Positions 1-6,486 of a stretch of DNA of 6,875 nt are shown in pieces (position 1 is the first letter of the stretch; each line of letters opens with the position of its first letter). The notes beneath the pieces are model-generated. The model was given only the letters and a program-made list of their open reading frames with translations, made no database searches and was not told where the DNA came from. Made by a program: the position numbers and the translations under genes. Origin of the DNA: CAZEJK01 sp964512045 (GTDB lineage Bacteria; Acidobacteriota; Thermoanaerobaculia; Thermoanaerobaculales; Sulfomarinibacteraceae); NCBI GenBank assembly GCA_964512045.1, contig CAZEJK010000267.1:1-6875 (forward strand), in the 5' to 3' direction.

Positions 1-13
1 TCCAGACTTCACC

Positions 14-46
14 AGACCTCCGAGGTTTTGGAAACCCCGGAGGTCT
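14..46. terminator. Imperfect hairpin, terminator-like, past the 3' end of the solute-binding-protein remnant
   Basis: Nine base pairs form between 14-22 and 38-46 (agacctccg with cggaggtct). After an A/C mismatch (23/37) five more pairs form (24-28 with 32-36) around a three-base loop. The hairpin begins 17 bases past the stop codon of the minus-strand gene ending at 63. On the minus strand it is not followed by a T run. On the plus strand it is followed by a moderately T-rich stretch (tcattcatt), so it could equally end a plus-strand unit lying left of the window. A terminator role is inferred from position and stem strength only. Confidence 0.4.
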
Positions 47-62
47 TCATTCATTGGACTCG

Positions 63-323
63 CTAATGGGCCAGAATCCGGGTCTTTTCCGTCACCTGGG
101 GCGAATAGGTCGACCAACTGAACTCCAGGGGATGGCCCAGGTCCACGTAGGATTTCATGGGGAAGACGTACTTGAGCCGGATGGCCGGGACCACCGCCGC
201 GTCCTTCAGCAGCGCTATCTGGGCTTCTTTCCAGATCGCGCTCTGCTTCTCGGCGTCCAGCTCGGCCGCCGGAGCCACCGCCGCGATGCCCACCACAGCA
301 GCAATCAGGATCGTCTTCCACAT
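63..323 (-). CDS. Internally truncated family 5 ABC-transporter solute-binding protein (signal peptide plus C-terminal tail)
   Basis: The 86-residue product starts with a clear export signal: Met-Trp-Lys, then a hydrophobic stretch ILIAAVVGIAAVA, then an Ala-rich cleavage site around residues 18-20. What follows reads like the last ~65 residues of an extracellular solute-binding protein of the oligopeptide/dipeptide type (SBP_bac_5): a helix like 'LDAEKQSAIWKEAQIALLKDAAVVPA', then 'YVDLGHPLEFSW', and an ending 'TEKTRIL'. Intact members run to roughly 500-600 residues and bind peptides or related solutes in the periplasm for an ABC importer. Here the whole ligand-binding body is missing, in frame, with the junction near residues 19-24. 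No permease or ATPase gene is next to it. I chose the ATG at 323 because it places the signal peptide at the N-terminus; an in-frame GTG at 377 would add 18 residues that spoil it. The ribosome site before 323 is poor. It is most likely a deletion remnant. A genuine small secreted protein is possible but less likely. Family assignment is from recalled motifs, not a search. Confidence 0.6.
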   Translation of the reverse strand: MWKTILIAAVVGIAAVAPAAELDAEKQSAIWKEAQIALLKDAAVVPAIRLKYVFPMKSYVDLGHPLEFSWSTYSPQVTEKTRILAH

Positions 324-401
324 GACCCGTAGAGTAGCACCGCCACGGCACACCAGCTGCTCGAAGAGCAGCGCCACTGACGTCGCCGGTCTCCGGCACC
401 G

Positions 402-671
402 TCACTGCTGCAGGTCGGACCTACCTGCACGACACAGACGTTCCTGGCGGATAGGAGCAATTGCGGAATCGAAATCGCTATCGGGATCGGGATCGGATGC
501 GCCTGTCTCGCCGTAGGCCGCGTGATCCTCCTGAACCTGGTACCCTCTCCCGCCCAGTTGGCTGAGCATCGCCGCCATGCGATCGGCAAGAGCCCCGGCC
601 TTCTCGTACACCCATGCGACGTAGCCGATCGATAGTCGGTAGACGTCCAGCTTCTCGTTTCCCAGTGTCAT
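402..671 (-). pseudogene. Remnant of a four-helix-bundle protein (23S rRNA IVP / S23 type) with its middle deleted
   Basis: The 89-residue reading frame opens with 'EKLDVYRLSIGYVAWVYE' (residues 6-23), the usual first helix of the four-helix-bundle proteins encoded in 23S rRNA intervening sequences and as scattered chromosomal genes. It then jumps, around residues 24-31, straight to 'MAAMLSQLGGRGYQVQEDHAAYG' (32-54), which resembles the last helix and tail. Family members are usually about 115-130 residues before any repeat tail. Helices 2 and 3, with the conserved 'IAEG' region, are absent, so the fold cannot be complete. The C-terminus (60-68, alternating Asp with Pro, Ser and Phe) is translated from the left hexamer-repeat tract, and about 20 unrelated residues follow before the stop. 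The ATG sits just inside the right hexamer tract, with only GCAGG directly before it as a ribosome site. The function of intact relatives is poorly known. I call this a remnant because the deletion removes the core. Confidence 0.55.
468..500 (+). repeat. Left ATCGNN hexamer-repeat arm
   Basis: Reading the plus strand from 468, consecutive six-base units share the core ATCG and vary in the last two bases: AA, CT, GG, GG, then a partial ATCGG followed by ATGC. It is the inverted partner of the tract at 679-712 and faces inward toward it. On the minus strand it codes the Asp-rich tail of the four-helix-bundle remnant. The periodicity and orientation are directly visible; any role is inference. 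Confidence 0.8.
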
Positions 672-678
672 CCTGCAT

Positions 679-712
679 CGATCCCGATAGCGATCCCGAT
701 TTCGATTTCGAT
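679..712 (-). repeat. Right ATCGNN hexamer-repeat arm (inverted)
   Basis: Reading the minus strand from 712, the units are ATCG followed by AA, AA, GG, CT, GG and then ATCGAT running into ATGC. The dinucleotide order is a close variant of the left arm (AA, CT, GG, GG), so the two arms form imperfect terminal inverted repeats about 245 bases end to end around the remnant gene. The arm stops 44 bases before the start codon of the DUF3311 gene, so it abuts the upstream region of the symporter operon. Confidence 0.8.
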
Positions 713-726
713 GGCGCCAACTCCCG

Positions 727-732
727 TATCAT
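727..732 (+). promoter_or_regulatory. Possible -10 box (TATCAT) for the DUF3311-symporter operon
   Basis: TATCAT matches five of six bases of the sigma-70 -10 consensus. It lies 24 bases before the ATG at 757, which would give a very short leader of about 18 bases ending in the AGGAGG ribosome site (744-749). No good -35 box is present at the expected distance: that position (about 703-709) falls in the hexamer-repeat tract and reads only GATTTC or CGATTT. The call is therefore weak. Confidence 0.3.
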
Positions 733-756
733 GCCAACAGAACAGGAGGCGATCAG

Positions 757-969
757 ATGCATCTGACTCGAGGTGAGAAGCGGGCACTCTGGTGTGTGCT
801 GCCGATCTGTGTGGGGTTCCTGCCGCCCGTGACTGGCTGGGCGGCCAGCGTCGAGACACGGCTCATGGGGCTCCCGTTCTTGCTGCTCTGGAACACCCTG
901 ATGGTCGCCGCCACAGCCGGCTTGATGACCCTCGCGCTCGTCATCACGGATCGGGTGGACCGACGATGA
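757..969 (+). CDS. DUF3311 family small membrane protein, symporter-associated
   Basis: This 70-residue protein has two predicted membrane segments (about residues 11-29 and 40-63) separated by a short loop carrying 'ETRLMGLPFLLLWNTLMV'. The Gly-Leu-Pro-Phe motif followed by an aromatic-rich second helix is the hallmark I recognise for DUF3311. Proteins of this family are regularly encoded directly before sodium:solute symporters (Bacillus YhjC beside YhjB is an example), exactly as here, and may be an accessory subunit or assembly factor; the molecular role is not established. The start is well supported: AGGAGG at 744-749 lies seven bases before the ATG. The last codons overlap the symporter start as ATGA (966-969), implying translational coupling. 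The product ends in a basic tail (TDRVDRR), which by the positive-inside rule would face the cytoplasm. Confidence 0.85.
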   Translation: MHLTRGEKRALWCVLPICVGFLPPVTGWAASVETRLMGLPFLLLWNTLMVAATAGLMTLALVITDRVDRR

Positions 970-2477
970 CGGTCGCTCTCGGAATCATCATCGGCTGGCT
1001 GGTTCTCACGACCGTTGTCGGTGTGCTTGCTGGCATCAACCGCCGGTTCGGCCTCGAGGAGTTCATGGTCGGCGGCCGCTCATTCGGCACCCTGCTGTTC
1101 TACACGGTGGCCGCAGCCGAGATCTACAGCGCGTTCGCGTTCCTCGGGCTGGCTGGCTGGGCGTTTGGAAAGGGCCTCAGCATCACCTACTCCCTTGCGT
1201 ACATGGCAATCGCCTACGCGATCCTGTTCTTCATCGGTCCGCGGATTCAACGGCTCGGCCGGCACGCCGGTTACATGACGCAGCCAGACTTCTTCGAGGA
1301 CCGATACGGCTCGCGCCCGTTTGCGGTGGCCACCGCCCTGGTCGGTGTTGTCGCGATCATCCCCTACCTGCAGGTGCAGCTCATCGGCGCCGGCATCATC
1401 GTCCAGATCGCGTCCGCCGGGGCGATGGGACGTGAGACGGCGATCCTCGCCGCAGTAGCCGGCCTGGTAGTCTTCGTCAGCGTCTCCGGACTCCGAGGCA
1501 TCGGTTGGACCAATCTCCTGCAGGCCCTGGTGATGCTCGTTGGAATGGTCTCCGTCGGTGTGCTCGTTCCCCACCGACTGTACGGTGGTTTGGACGCCGC
1601 ATTCTCCACCCTCGAGCGCCTCCGACCGGATCACCTGACCCTCCCCGACTCCGGAGGGCTCGGGCTCGGCTGGTACGCCTCAGCTGTCCTCCTCTCGGCG
1701 CTCGGTGCCTGGGCGTGGCCACACATCTTTGCCTCGATCTACGCGGCCCGGAACGAACGCGTCATCCGCCGTAACGCCGGCATTCTGCCCCTGTACCAGC
1801 TTACCGTCGTGCCGATCATCATCGTGGGGCTGGTGTGCGCCGCCAAGGCTGCGGAGAGTGCTGCGTTTGCCGCCTCGGTCGACCATCCCGACCAGGCGAT
1901 GCTGGTGGCCCTGGTGACCTACCTCCCACCCTGGCTCGCAGGAGCGATCGGTGCCGGTGGGCTCGCCGCCGCCATCTCCACGGCGTCCGCGCTGATCCTG
2001 GCCGCGGCCAACCTGATTGCTCGCAACATCCTCCAAAACGGCGTCGCACCCGGACTGAGCGACCGCGCCACCGCGTGGATCGCCCGCGGTCTCGTCGCTC
2101 CCGTGGCGGCCATCGCAACGGTGCTCGCCCTACTGGCTCCAGACATGCTCGTCGCGCTGCTCCTCATCGGCTACTCTGGCGTCGCCCAGCTTGTCCCGGC
2201 CATCGCGTTCGGGCTGTTCTGGAGGCGGGCCACGCTTGCCGGAGTCGCCGCCGGCATCGGCGCCGGCATCTGTGTGGCGGTCGCAGCTCAGCTGGGAGGC
2301 TGGCCGCTGCCATGGGGGCTCCACGCCGGGTTCGTCGGACTGGTCGTCAACGTGGTCGTCGCCATCGCACTCAGCCTCCGGACGTCGCCACCCCGGCCGG
2401 AACGGCTCCTTCGCTTCGAACGGATGCTGGCGCCAGAGACCCTCGACGAAACGACCCCCCACCAACTATCGCGGTGA
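966..2477 (+). CDS. Sodium:solute symporter (SSS) family permease
   Basis: The 503-residue protein has the length and hydrophobic pattern of SSS transporters (about 13 membrane helices, LeuT-like inverted-repeat fold), which drive uptake of sugars, proline, pantothenate, carboxylates or similar solutes with Na+. Visible family marks are 'EEFMVGGRSFG' after the first helix (31-41), 'TVAAAEIYSAFAFLGLAGWAFGKG' (47-70) for the broken helix that carries the substrate and sodium sites, 'GAWAWPHIFASIYAARNERVIRRNAGILP' (247-275), and 'GAGGLAAAISTASALILAAANLIARNI' (329-355). In the last, Ser338-Thr339 align with the Na2-site Ser/Thr of PutP (by recalled motif). The substrate cannot be read from the sequence. 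The start at 966 is favoured over a longer frame opening at 792: it gives a normal N-terminus, has GGGTGG (953-958) at proper spacing, and overlaps the DUF3311 stop as ATGA. The C-terminus is a short polar cytoplasmic tail. It ends 35 bases from the convergent vWA gene. Confidence 0.92.
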   Translation: MTVALGIIIGWLVLTTVVGVLAGINRRFGLEEFMVGGRSFGTLLFYTVAAAEIYSAFAFLGLAGWAFGKGLSITYSLAYMAIAYAILFFIGPRIQRLGRHAGYMTQPDFFEDRYGSRPFAVATALVGVVAIIPYLQVQLIGAGIIVQIASAGAMGRETAILAAVAGLVVFVSVSGLRGIGWTNLLQALVMLVGMVSVGVLVPHRLYGGLDAAFSTLERLRPDHLTLPDSGGLGLGWYASAVLLSALGAWAWPHIFASIYAARNERVIRRNAGILPLYQLTVVPIIIVGLVCAAKAAESAAFAASVDHPDQAMLVALVTYLPPWLAGAIGAGGLAAAISTASALILAAANLIARNILQNGVAPGLSDRATAWIARGLVAPVAAIATVLALLAPDMLVALLLIGYSGVAQLVPAIAFGLFWRRATLAGVAAGIGAGICVAVAAQLGGWPLPWGLHAGFVGLVVNVVVAIALSLRTSPPRPERLLRFERMLAPETLDETTPHQLSR

Positions 2478-2512
2478 GGGGCCGGTGCCTCGTCTGTCAC
2501 TCTGACCGGTTG

Positions 2513-5500
2513 CTACTTCTCCGCAGCCAGATAGGTCGGGTCCCCGGAGATGTTGTCTACCAGCGAGGCGTACGCGAAGAACGCCCCGTTCCCACGGACC
2601 TCGACGGTCCCGTTGGAGATGCTGTTGCCGGTGACCTCAGTGAAGATCCTGTTCCGCTGGATGTGACTGAACGGCGGCACCGAGTAGGTGCGCGTTCCCA
2701 GCTTCGTGCCGGACTCCGTGTACAGGTCGGCGGTCACGGTGATCGTCTGCGCCGTCGTGTTCGTGAAGCCCACGTTCGATCGGAACTGGCTGTTCTGGTA
2801 CAGGAAGATCATCCTCCCCACCTGGCCTGGCTGGATGGCCTGTCCCCGCGGATAGCCTGGAATTCCCTGGCCGAACGTTCCAGCTGCGGTGTTGTACGTC
2901 CGCGAGGCGACCTGGAGCGGCTGTGAGGAGCAGATCCACAGCCCGCCGGCAACGTTCGAGCGCGAGTAGCGGTTCAAGAACACGTCCAGCTCGCCGCGCG
3001 ATCGCCGGCTTCCAATGGAGGTGTTGAACGCACTGGTCACACGGTTGTCGCGATCGCGCTCGAGCAGGAACACGGTCAGGCTTGCCGTCGAGCCTCCTTC
3101 GTTGAACATCGACAGGTCGCTGATCCACTGTGTTCCCGCTGCTCCAGGCAGGTGACCTCCCGAAGGCACGATGTACCTGTACGCGTTCGGGGTGCACGCA
3201 TCGCCACCCGAGCCGCCCGGATCGTCGCCGGTTCCCCCGCCGCAGCAGTCCAGCGTCACCGAGCGGGTCGCCGTATCTGTACATCCCTGGTGATTCAGAG
3301 TGATCACCACCGTATGGGTTCCATCGCAGAACGGCGATGTGTACGTGATGGTGCACTGCGCAGAGACGATGGAACCGATCTGGTTGGCGATCTGCGCCAG
3401 CGCCGAGGCGTCGCTCCCGAAGAAGAAGAGCCCGCCGGTCTCCGAGGCGATCTGCTGCAGCACGCTCTGGTTGGCGTTACCGAACCCGACCGTGAACATT
3501 GTCACCCCGTTGTTCTGCGCAGCGGCGATACCAGTGGAAAGGGACGCACTCCCGGTCGTGTTGTCGCCGTCGGTGAACAGCACGGTGAGCCGTTGGCCGC
3601 TCAGGCTTCCGTAGTGCTGTGACGACTCCACCATCGCGTCATACAGCGCCGTGTCGCCCCCGCCCTGCCGGACTCCTGCCAGCGCCGATTGGACCGCCGA
3701 CTTGTTGGTCGTCCAGTCCTGGACCAGTCGCACGTCGTTATCGAACAGGTACACCGAGATGTTGGTTCCGGACGGCAGAAGACCCACCAGGTCGCTGGCG
3801 GCCTGGATCTCCAGGTTAAAGTTCGTCGAGGTCAGGCTTCCGCTCTCGTCAATGACCAGCGTGACGTTGGACGTCCCCCCTGACGACGAGCCACACTCGA
3901 CAGTAATCGGGCGGCTCGAGCCATCCTCCGTGAGCGTGAAGTTGCTCGGACCGAGCGTGGTGATCGGGTTCCCGTTGTCATCTGTCGCGGAGACCGTGAA
4001 CGAGACCTCCGGGCAGTTGGTGGTATCGGCGTTCCCGGCATTCAGGTTACAGCCGCCCGCAGCGTCCTGCAGGTTCGCACGGAGCAAGAAGTTGGCTCCG
4101 TTCGGGTAGTTAGTGGTCGACCACTGGTTCGTCAGGCCTGCTGGTCCCGAGGTGGAGATGTAGCTCTCGCCTGTGCTCGGACCGGCATCACCCTCGAGGT
4201 TGAAGTTCTCGCCGACGTGGTCCGCGTGCCCACGCAGCACGATCCAGAAGTCCGAGTCGAGCTGGACCGGCGGCAAGATCTGGATGTTGCGCGAACCAGA
4301 TCCGTCGCCCAGAGTCACGGAGACCTGGCTCAGTACCTTCGATGTGTCCGGAAGGCCGCCGCTGTCCGGGTACACGTAGACCTTGTTGGTCCACGGCCCA
4401 CCGGTGATCGACAGGGTGTTGGGCACGCAGTAACCCAGCAGCTCGGCCTGTCCAGCGGCATAGCCGAAGTCGCTCAGATCGAACCGGGTTCCCAGAAGGT
4501 AGTTCGGGTCCCCTGCGGTACCGCTGCCGGCACGCCATGCCGTCTGGGCCGGGTAGCTCCCGTAGCCGGAGCCGCTGCACTCGCCTCCGCCGCCTCCACC
4601 GCAGCAGTCGAGTGTGACGGTCCTGTTGGCGGTCGCGATGCACCCTCCCGTGTCGAGCTCCACCTGGACGTTGTGGTTGCCATCGCAGTGGGGCGACGTA
4701 TAGGTGATCGTGCACTGACTGGCAATGGTCGAACCGATCTGGTTGGCGATCTGATCGAGCGCCGAGGCGTCGCTGCCGAAGAAGAACAGTCCGCCGGTGT
4801 CGTTGGCGATCTGTTGCAGCACGGTCTGATCAGCGTTCCCGAAGCCCACCGTGAAGATCGTCACCTGGTTGTTCTGGGCTGCGGCGATCCCGCTCGATAG
4901 CGTGTTGCTCCCCGTGGTGTTCTCGCCGTCGGTGAACAGCACGGTGAGCCGCTGGCCGTTCAGCCCCTGATAGTGCTCGGACGACACGACCATGGCGTCA
5001 TAGAGCGCCGTGTCACCCCCGCCCTGACTCACGCTGTCCAGCGCCGCCAGAACCGTCGACCGGCTCGTCGTCCAGTCCTGGACGAGACGCACGTCGTTGT
5101 CGAACAGGTACACCGACATGTTGGTCCCGGAAGGCAGCAGATTGACGAGGTTCCGAGCCGCCTGAATCTCGAGGTTGAAGTCGTTCGATGTCAGGCTTCC
5201 ACTCTCATCGATCACCAGCGTCACGTTCGACTGTGCGGTCGTGCTGCCGCCGCAGCTCACCGAGATCGTGCGGCTGGACCCATCCTCGGTCAACGAGAAG
5301 TTCGACGGCCCGAGGTTCGGAATCCCGTTGCCCTGGTCGTCAGTGGGCGCAACGGTGAGCGTCACGGTCGGACACGCGCTGGTATCCACGCCGGTGACCG
5401 CCAGGTTGCAGCCCGTGGAGCCGCCCCCTTGCTGGAGATTGGCCCGCAAGATGTAGTTCACGCCTGACGGGAAGCTGCCACCGGGATTGTTGTTGGTGGT

Positions 5501-6430
5501 CAGTCCCGAGATCCCCGCGGTCGAGACGTAGCTATTGCCGCTGTTCGGGCCATTGTCGAACTCCATGTTGAAGTCCTCGCCCGTCCATCGGGAGTCGCCA
5601 CGGTTCATCAGCCAGAAATCGCCGTTCAACAGCACCGGCTGGGACAAGGTGACCGTGTACTGGCCACTGCCATCTCCGGTGTAAATCGTTCCTTGCCCGA
5701 GAACCGAGCTCGCGTTTGGCGTTCCGTTGCTGTCCGGGTAGATGAAGACCTCGTTCGGCCAGGGTCCACCGAAGTCGATATCGTTGCCGGCACAAAACCC
5801 CGTAATCTCCGTCTGCCCGGCAATGAACCCGAAGTCGTCCAGCTCGAACCGAACACCGTACATGTAGCTCGAGTTTCCCGCCTGACCACCTCCGAAGTAC
5901 GTCGCGCTCTCACTCGTTCCGTCATCGTAGTAGGCGTTACCGCAGGTGGTAGCGAGGAGCTTCGCCGTAGGAGCTTCACCTGCCGTTCGCATGACAGGCA
6001 GACTCTCTGTCGGCTCGGGGCCCAGCTCGGCGGTCACAGAGGGTGCCAGCGTCAGCCGAAAGCGCTCGTCGCCTCTGGGATCCGCCCCGAGCTCTGGCCT
6101 GGTCGCATCCAGAAATGCACCGTCCGTGTCTGGAACAGGTGGGAGCACCCGGATCTGATCTGCCTCGAGCTGACGCGCCAGCGCCGTGACGCCAACGACC
6201 GTCCCCTGAGCCACCAGGCGCTCATGCTCGATGTCGACCGCCATGCGGTGAATGCCCCAGTATGCAGGTCCCACCTGGTCCGGGTTCACGCCGTCCAGGA
6301 CGATCACTGGCAAACGCTCGCCAACGTCCCCTTCCAGCGATGGTGTGGACTCACCGACGACGCGCACCTGCGCCAGCCCGAGCGAACACACCAACGCAAC
6401 CACGACGACACAACATGTGACACGCGACAT
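2513..6430 (-). CDS. Large secreted protein with two tandem vWA modules and a C-terminal beta-sandwich
   Basis: The 1305-residue product begins with a signal peptide (hydrophobic 8-20, likely cleaved after LGLA); I see no lipobox, sortase motif or further membrane helix, so it is probably exported or surface-exposed. Residues ~28-160 are unrecognised. Then follow two copies of one module: a beta-sandwich-like domain (163-333; 618-788), a lead-in 'TDDxGNxI..LGPSNFxLTEDGSSR' (363-387; 816-840), a vWA domain (402-572; 855-1025) and a short Cys-containing strand region ending 'VTLDCC' plus a Gly-rich linker. Both vWA domains keep a full metal-site (MIDAS) set: D408/S410/S412, T474, D501 and D861/S863/S865, T927, D954, so metal-dependent ligand binding is expected. 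Residues ~1085-1305 form a C-terminal beta-sandwich that looks like two related halves (1085-1185, 1200-1302). The lead-in plus vWA resembles acidobacterial VWFA-related proteins. The ligand is unknown; adhesion or matrix binding is a guess. The start is supported by AAGGAGGA (6437-6444) six bases upstream. Confidence 0.9.
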   Translation of the reverse strand: MSRVTCCVVVVALVCSLGLAQVRVVGESTPSLEGDVGERLPVIVLDGVNPDQVGPAYWGIHRMAVDIEHERLVAQGTVVGVTALARQLEADQIRVLPPVPDTDGAFLDATRPELGADPRGDERFRLTLAPSVTAELGPEPTESLPVMRTAGEAPTAKLLATTCGNAYYDDGTSESATYFGGGQAGNSSYMYGVRFELDDFGFIAGQTEITGFCAGNDIDFGGPWPNEVFIYPDSNGTPNASSVLGQGTIYTGDGSGQYTVTLSQPVLLNGDFWLMNRGDSRWTGEDFNMEFDNGPNSGNSYVSTAGISGLTTNNNPGGSFPSGVNYILRANLQQGGGSTGCNLAVTGVDTSACPTVTLTVAPTDDQGNGIPNLGPSNFSLTEDGSSRTISVSCGGSTTAQSNVTLVIDESGSLTSNDFNLEIQAARNLVNLLPSGTNMSVYLFDNDVRLVQDWTTSRSTVLAALDSVSQGGGDTALYDAMVVSSEHYQGLNGQRLTVLFTDGENTTGSNTLSSGIAAAQNNQVTIFTVGFGNADQTVLQQIANDTGGLFFFGSDASALDQIANQIGSTIASQCTITYTSPHCDGNHNVQVELDTGGCIATANRTVTLDCCGGGGGGECSGSGYGSYPAQTAWRAGSGTAGDPNYLLGTRFDLSDFGYAAGQAELLGYCVPNTLSITGGPWTNKVYVYPDSGGLPDTSKVLSQVSVTLGDGSGSRNIQILPPVQLDSDFWIVLRGHADHVGENFNLEGDAGPSTGESYISTSGPAGLTNQWSTTNYPNGANFLLRANLQDAAGGCNLNAGNADTTNCPEVSFTVSATDDNGNPITTLGPSNFTLTEDGSSRPITVECGSSSGGTSNVTLVIDESGSLTSTNFNLEIQAASDLVGLLPSGTNISVYLFDNDVRLVQDWTTNKSAVQSALAGVRQGGGDTALYDAMVESSQHYGSLSGQRLTVLFTDGDNTTGSASLSTGIAAAQNNGVTMFTVGFGNANQSVLQQIASETGGLFFFGSDASALAQIANQIGSIVSAQCTITYTSPFCDGTHTVVITLNHQGCTDTATRSVTLDCCGGGTGDDPGGSGGDACTPNAYRYIVPSGGHLPGAAGTQWISDLSMFNEGGSTASLTVFLLERDRDNRVTSAFNTSIGSRRSRGELDVFLNRYSRSNVAGGLWICSSQPLQVASRTYNTAAGTFGQGIPGYPRGQAIQPGQVGRMIFLYQNSQFRSNVGFTNTTAQTITVTADLYTESGTKLGTRTYSVPPFSHIQRNRIFTEVTGNSISNGTVEVRGNGAFFAYASLVDNISGDPTYLAAEK
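3242..4579 (-). repeat. Tandem module copy 2 of the vWA protein (residues 618-1063)
   Basis: Second copy of the module, same domain order as copy 1. Shared landmarks include 'GGPW', 'YPDS', 'GDGSG', 'DFW', 'ILRANLQ/LLRANLQ', 'LVIDESGSLTS', 'YLFDNDVRLVQDWTT', 'GGGDTALYDAM', 'GGLFFFGSDASAL' and 'VTLDCCGGG'. It is followed by a Gly/Asp linker (1064-1078) and the unique C-terminal domain. Confidence 0.85.
4601..5944 (-). repeat. Tandem module copy 1 of the vWA protein (residues 163-610)
   Basis: This stretch encodes beta-sandwich, lead-in, vWA and Cys-rich tail, and is repeated in order by copy 2 at an offset of 453-456 codons. By eye the vWA parts agree at about four residues in five, the lead-ins at about six in ten, and the beta-sandwich domains at about half. 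Many differences in the vWA part are third-position changes. The six-glycine linker (611-616) separates the copies. Confidence 0.85.
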
Positions 6431-6486
6431 CCGATCTCCTCCTTGGTTTTCGGGATCACTCTTCGCCGTTCCCAGGAACCGCTCTC

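Noticed and set aside
468..712. CRISPR-like or tandem-repeat array reading of the ATCGNN units
   Set aside because: Units are six bases with no spacers and the two tracts are inverted to each other; this is not a CRISPR architecture.
668..859. 63-codon minus-strand frame ending in alternating Ile-Glu/Ile-Gly
   Set aside because: The patterned end is just the hexamer array translated; the rest is antisense to the DUF3311 gene with no coding signal.
792..965. Longer N-terminus for the symporter, in frame back to 792
   Set aside because: The extra 58 residues are Arg/His/Gly-rich, overlap the well-supported DUF3311 gene in another frame, and have no ribosome site; the ATG at 966 gives a normal start with ATGA coupling.
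1835..2926. 363-codon open frame on the plus strand across the symporter end and the vWA gene end
   Set aside because: Arg-rich, low-complexity translation overlapping two strongly supported genes; a GC-rich shadow frame.
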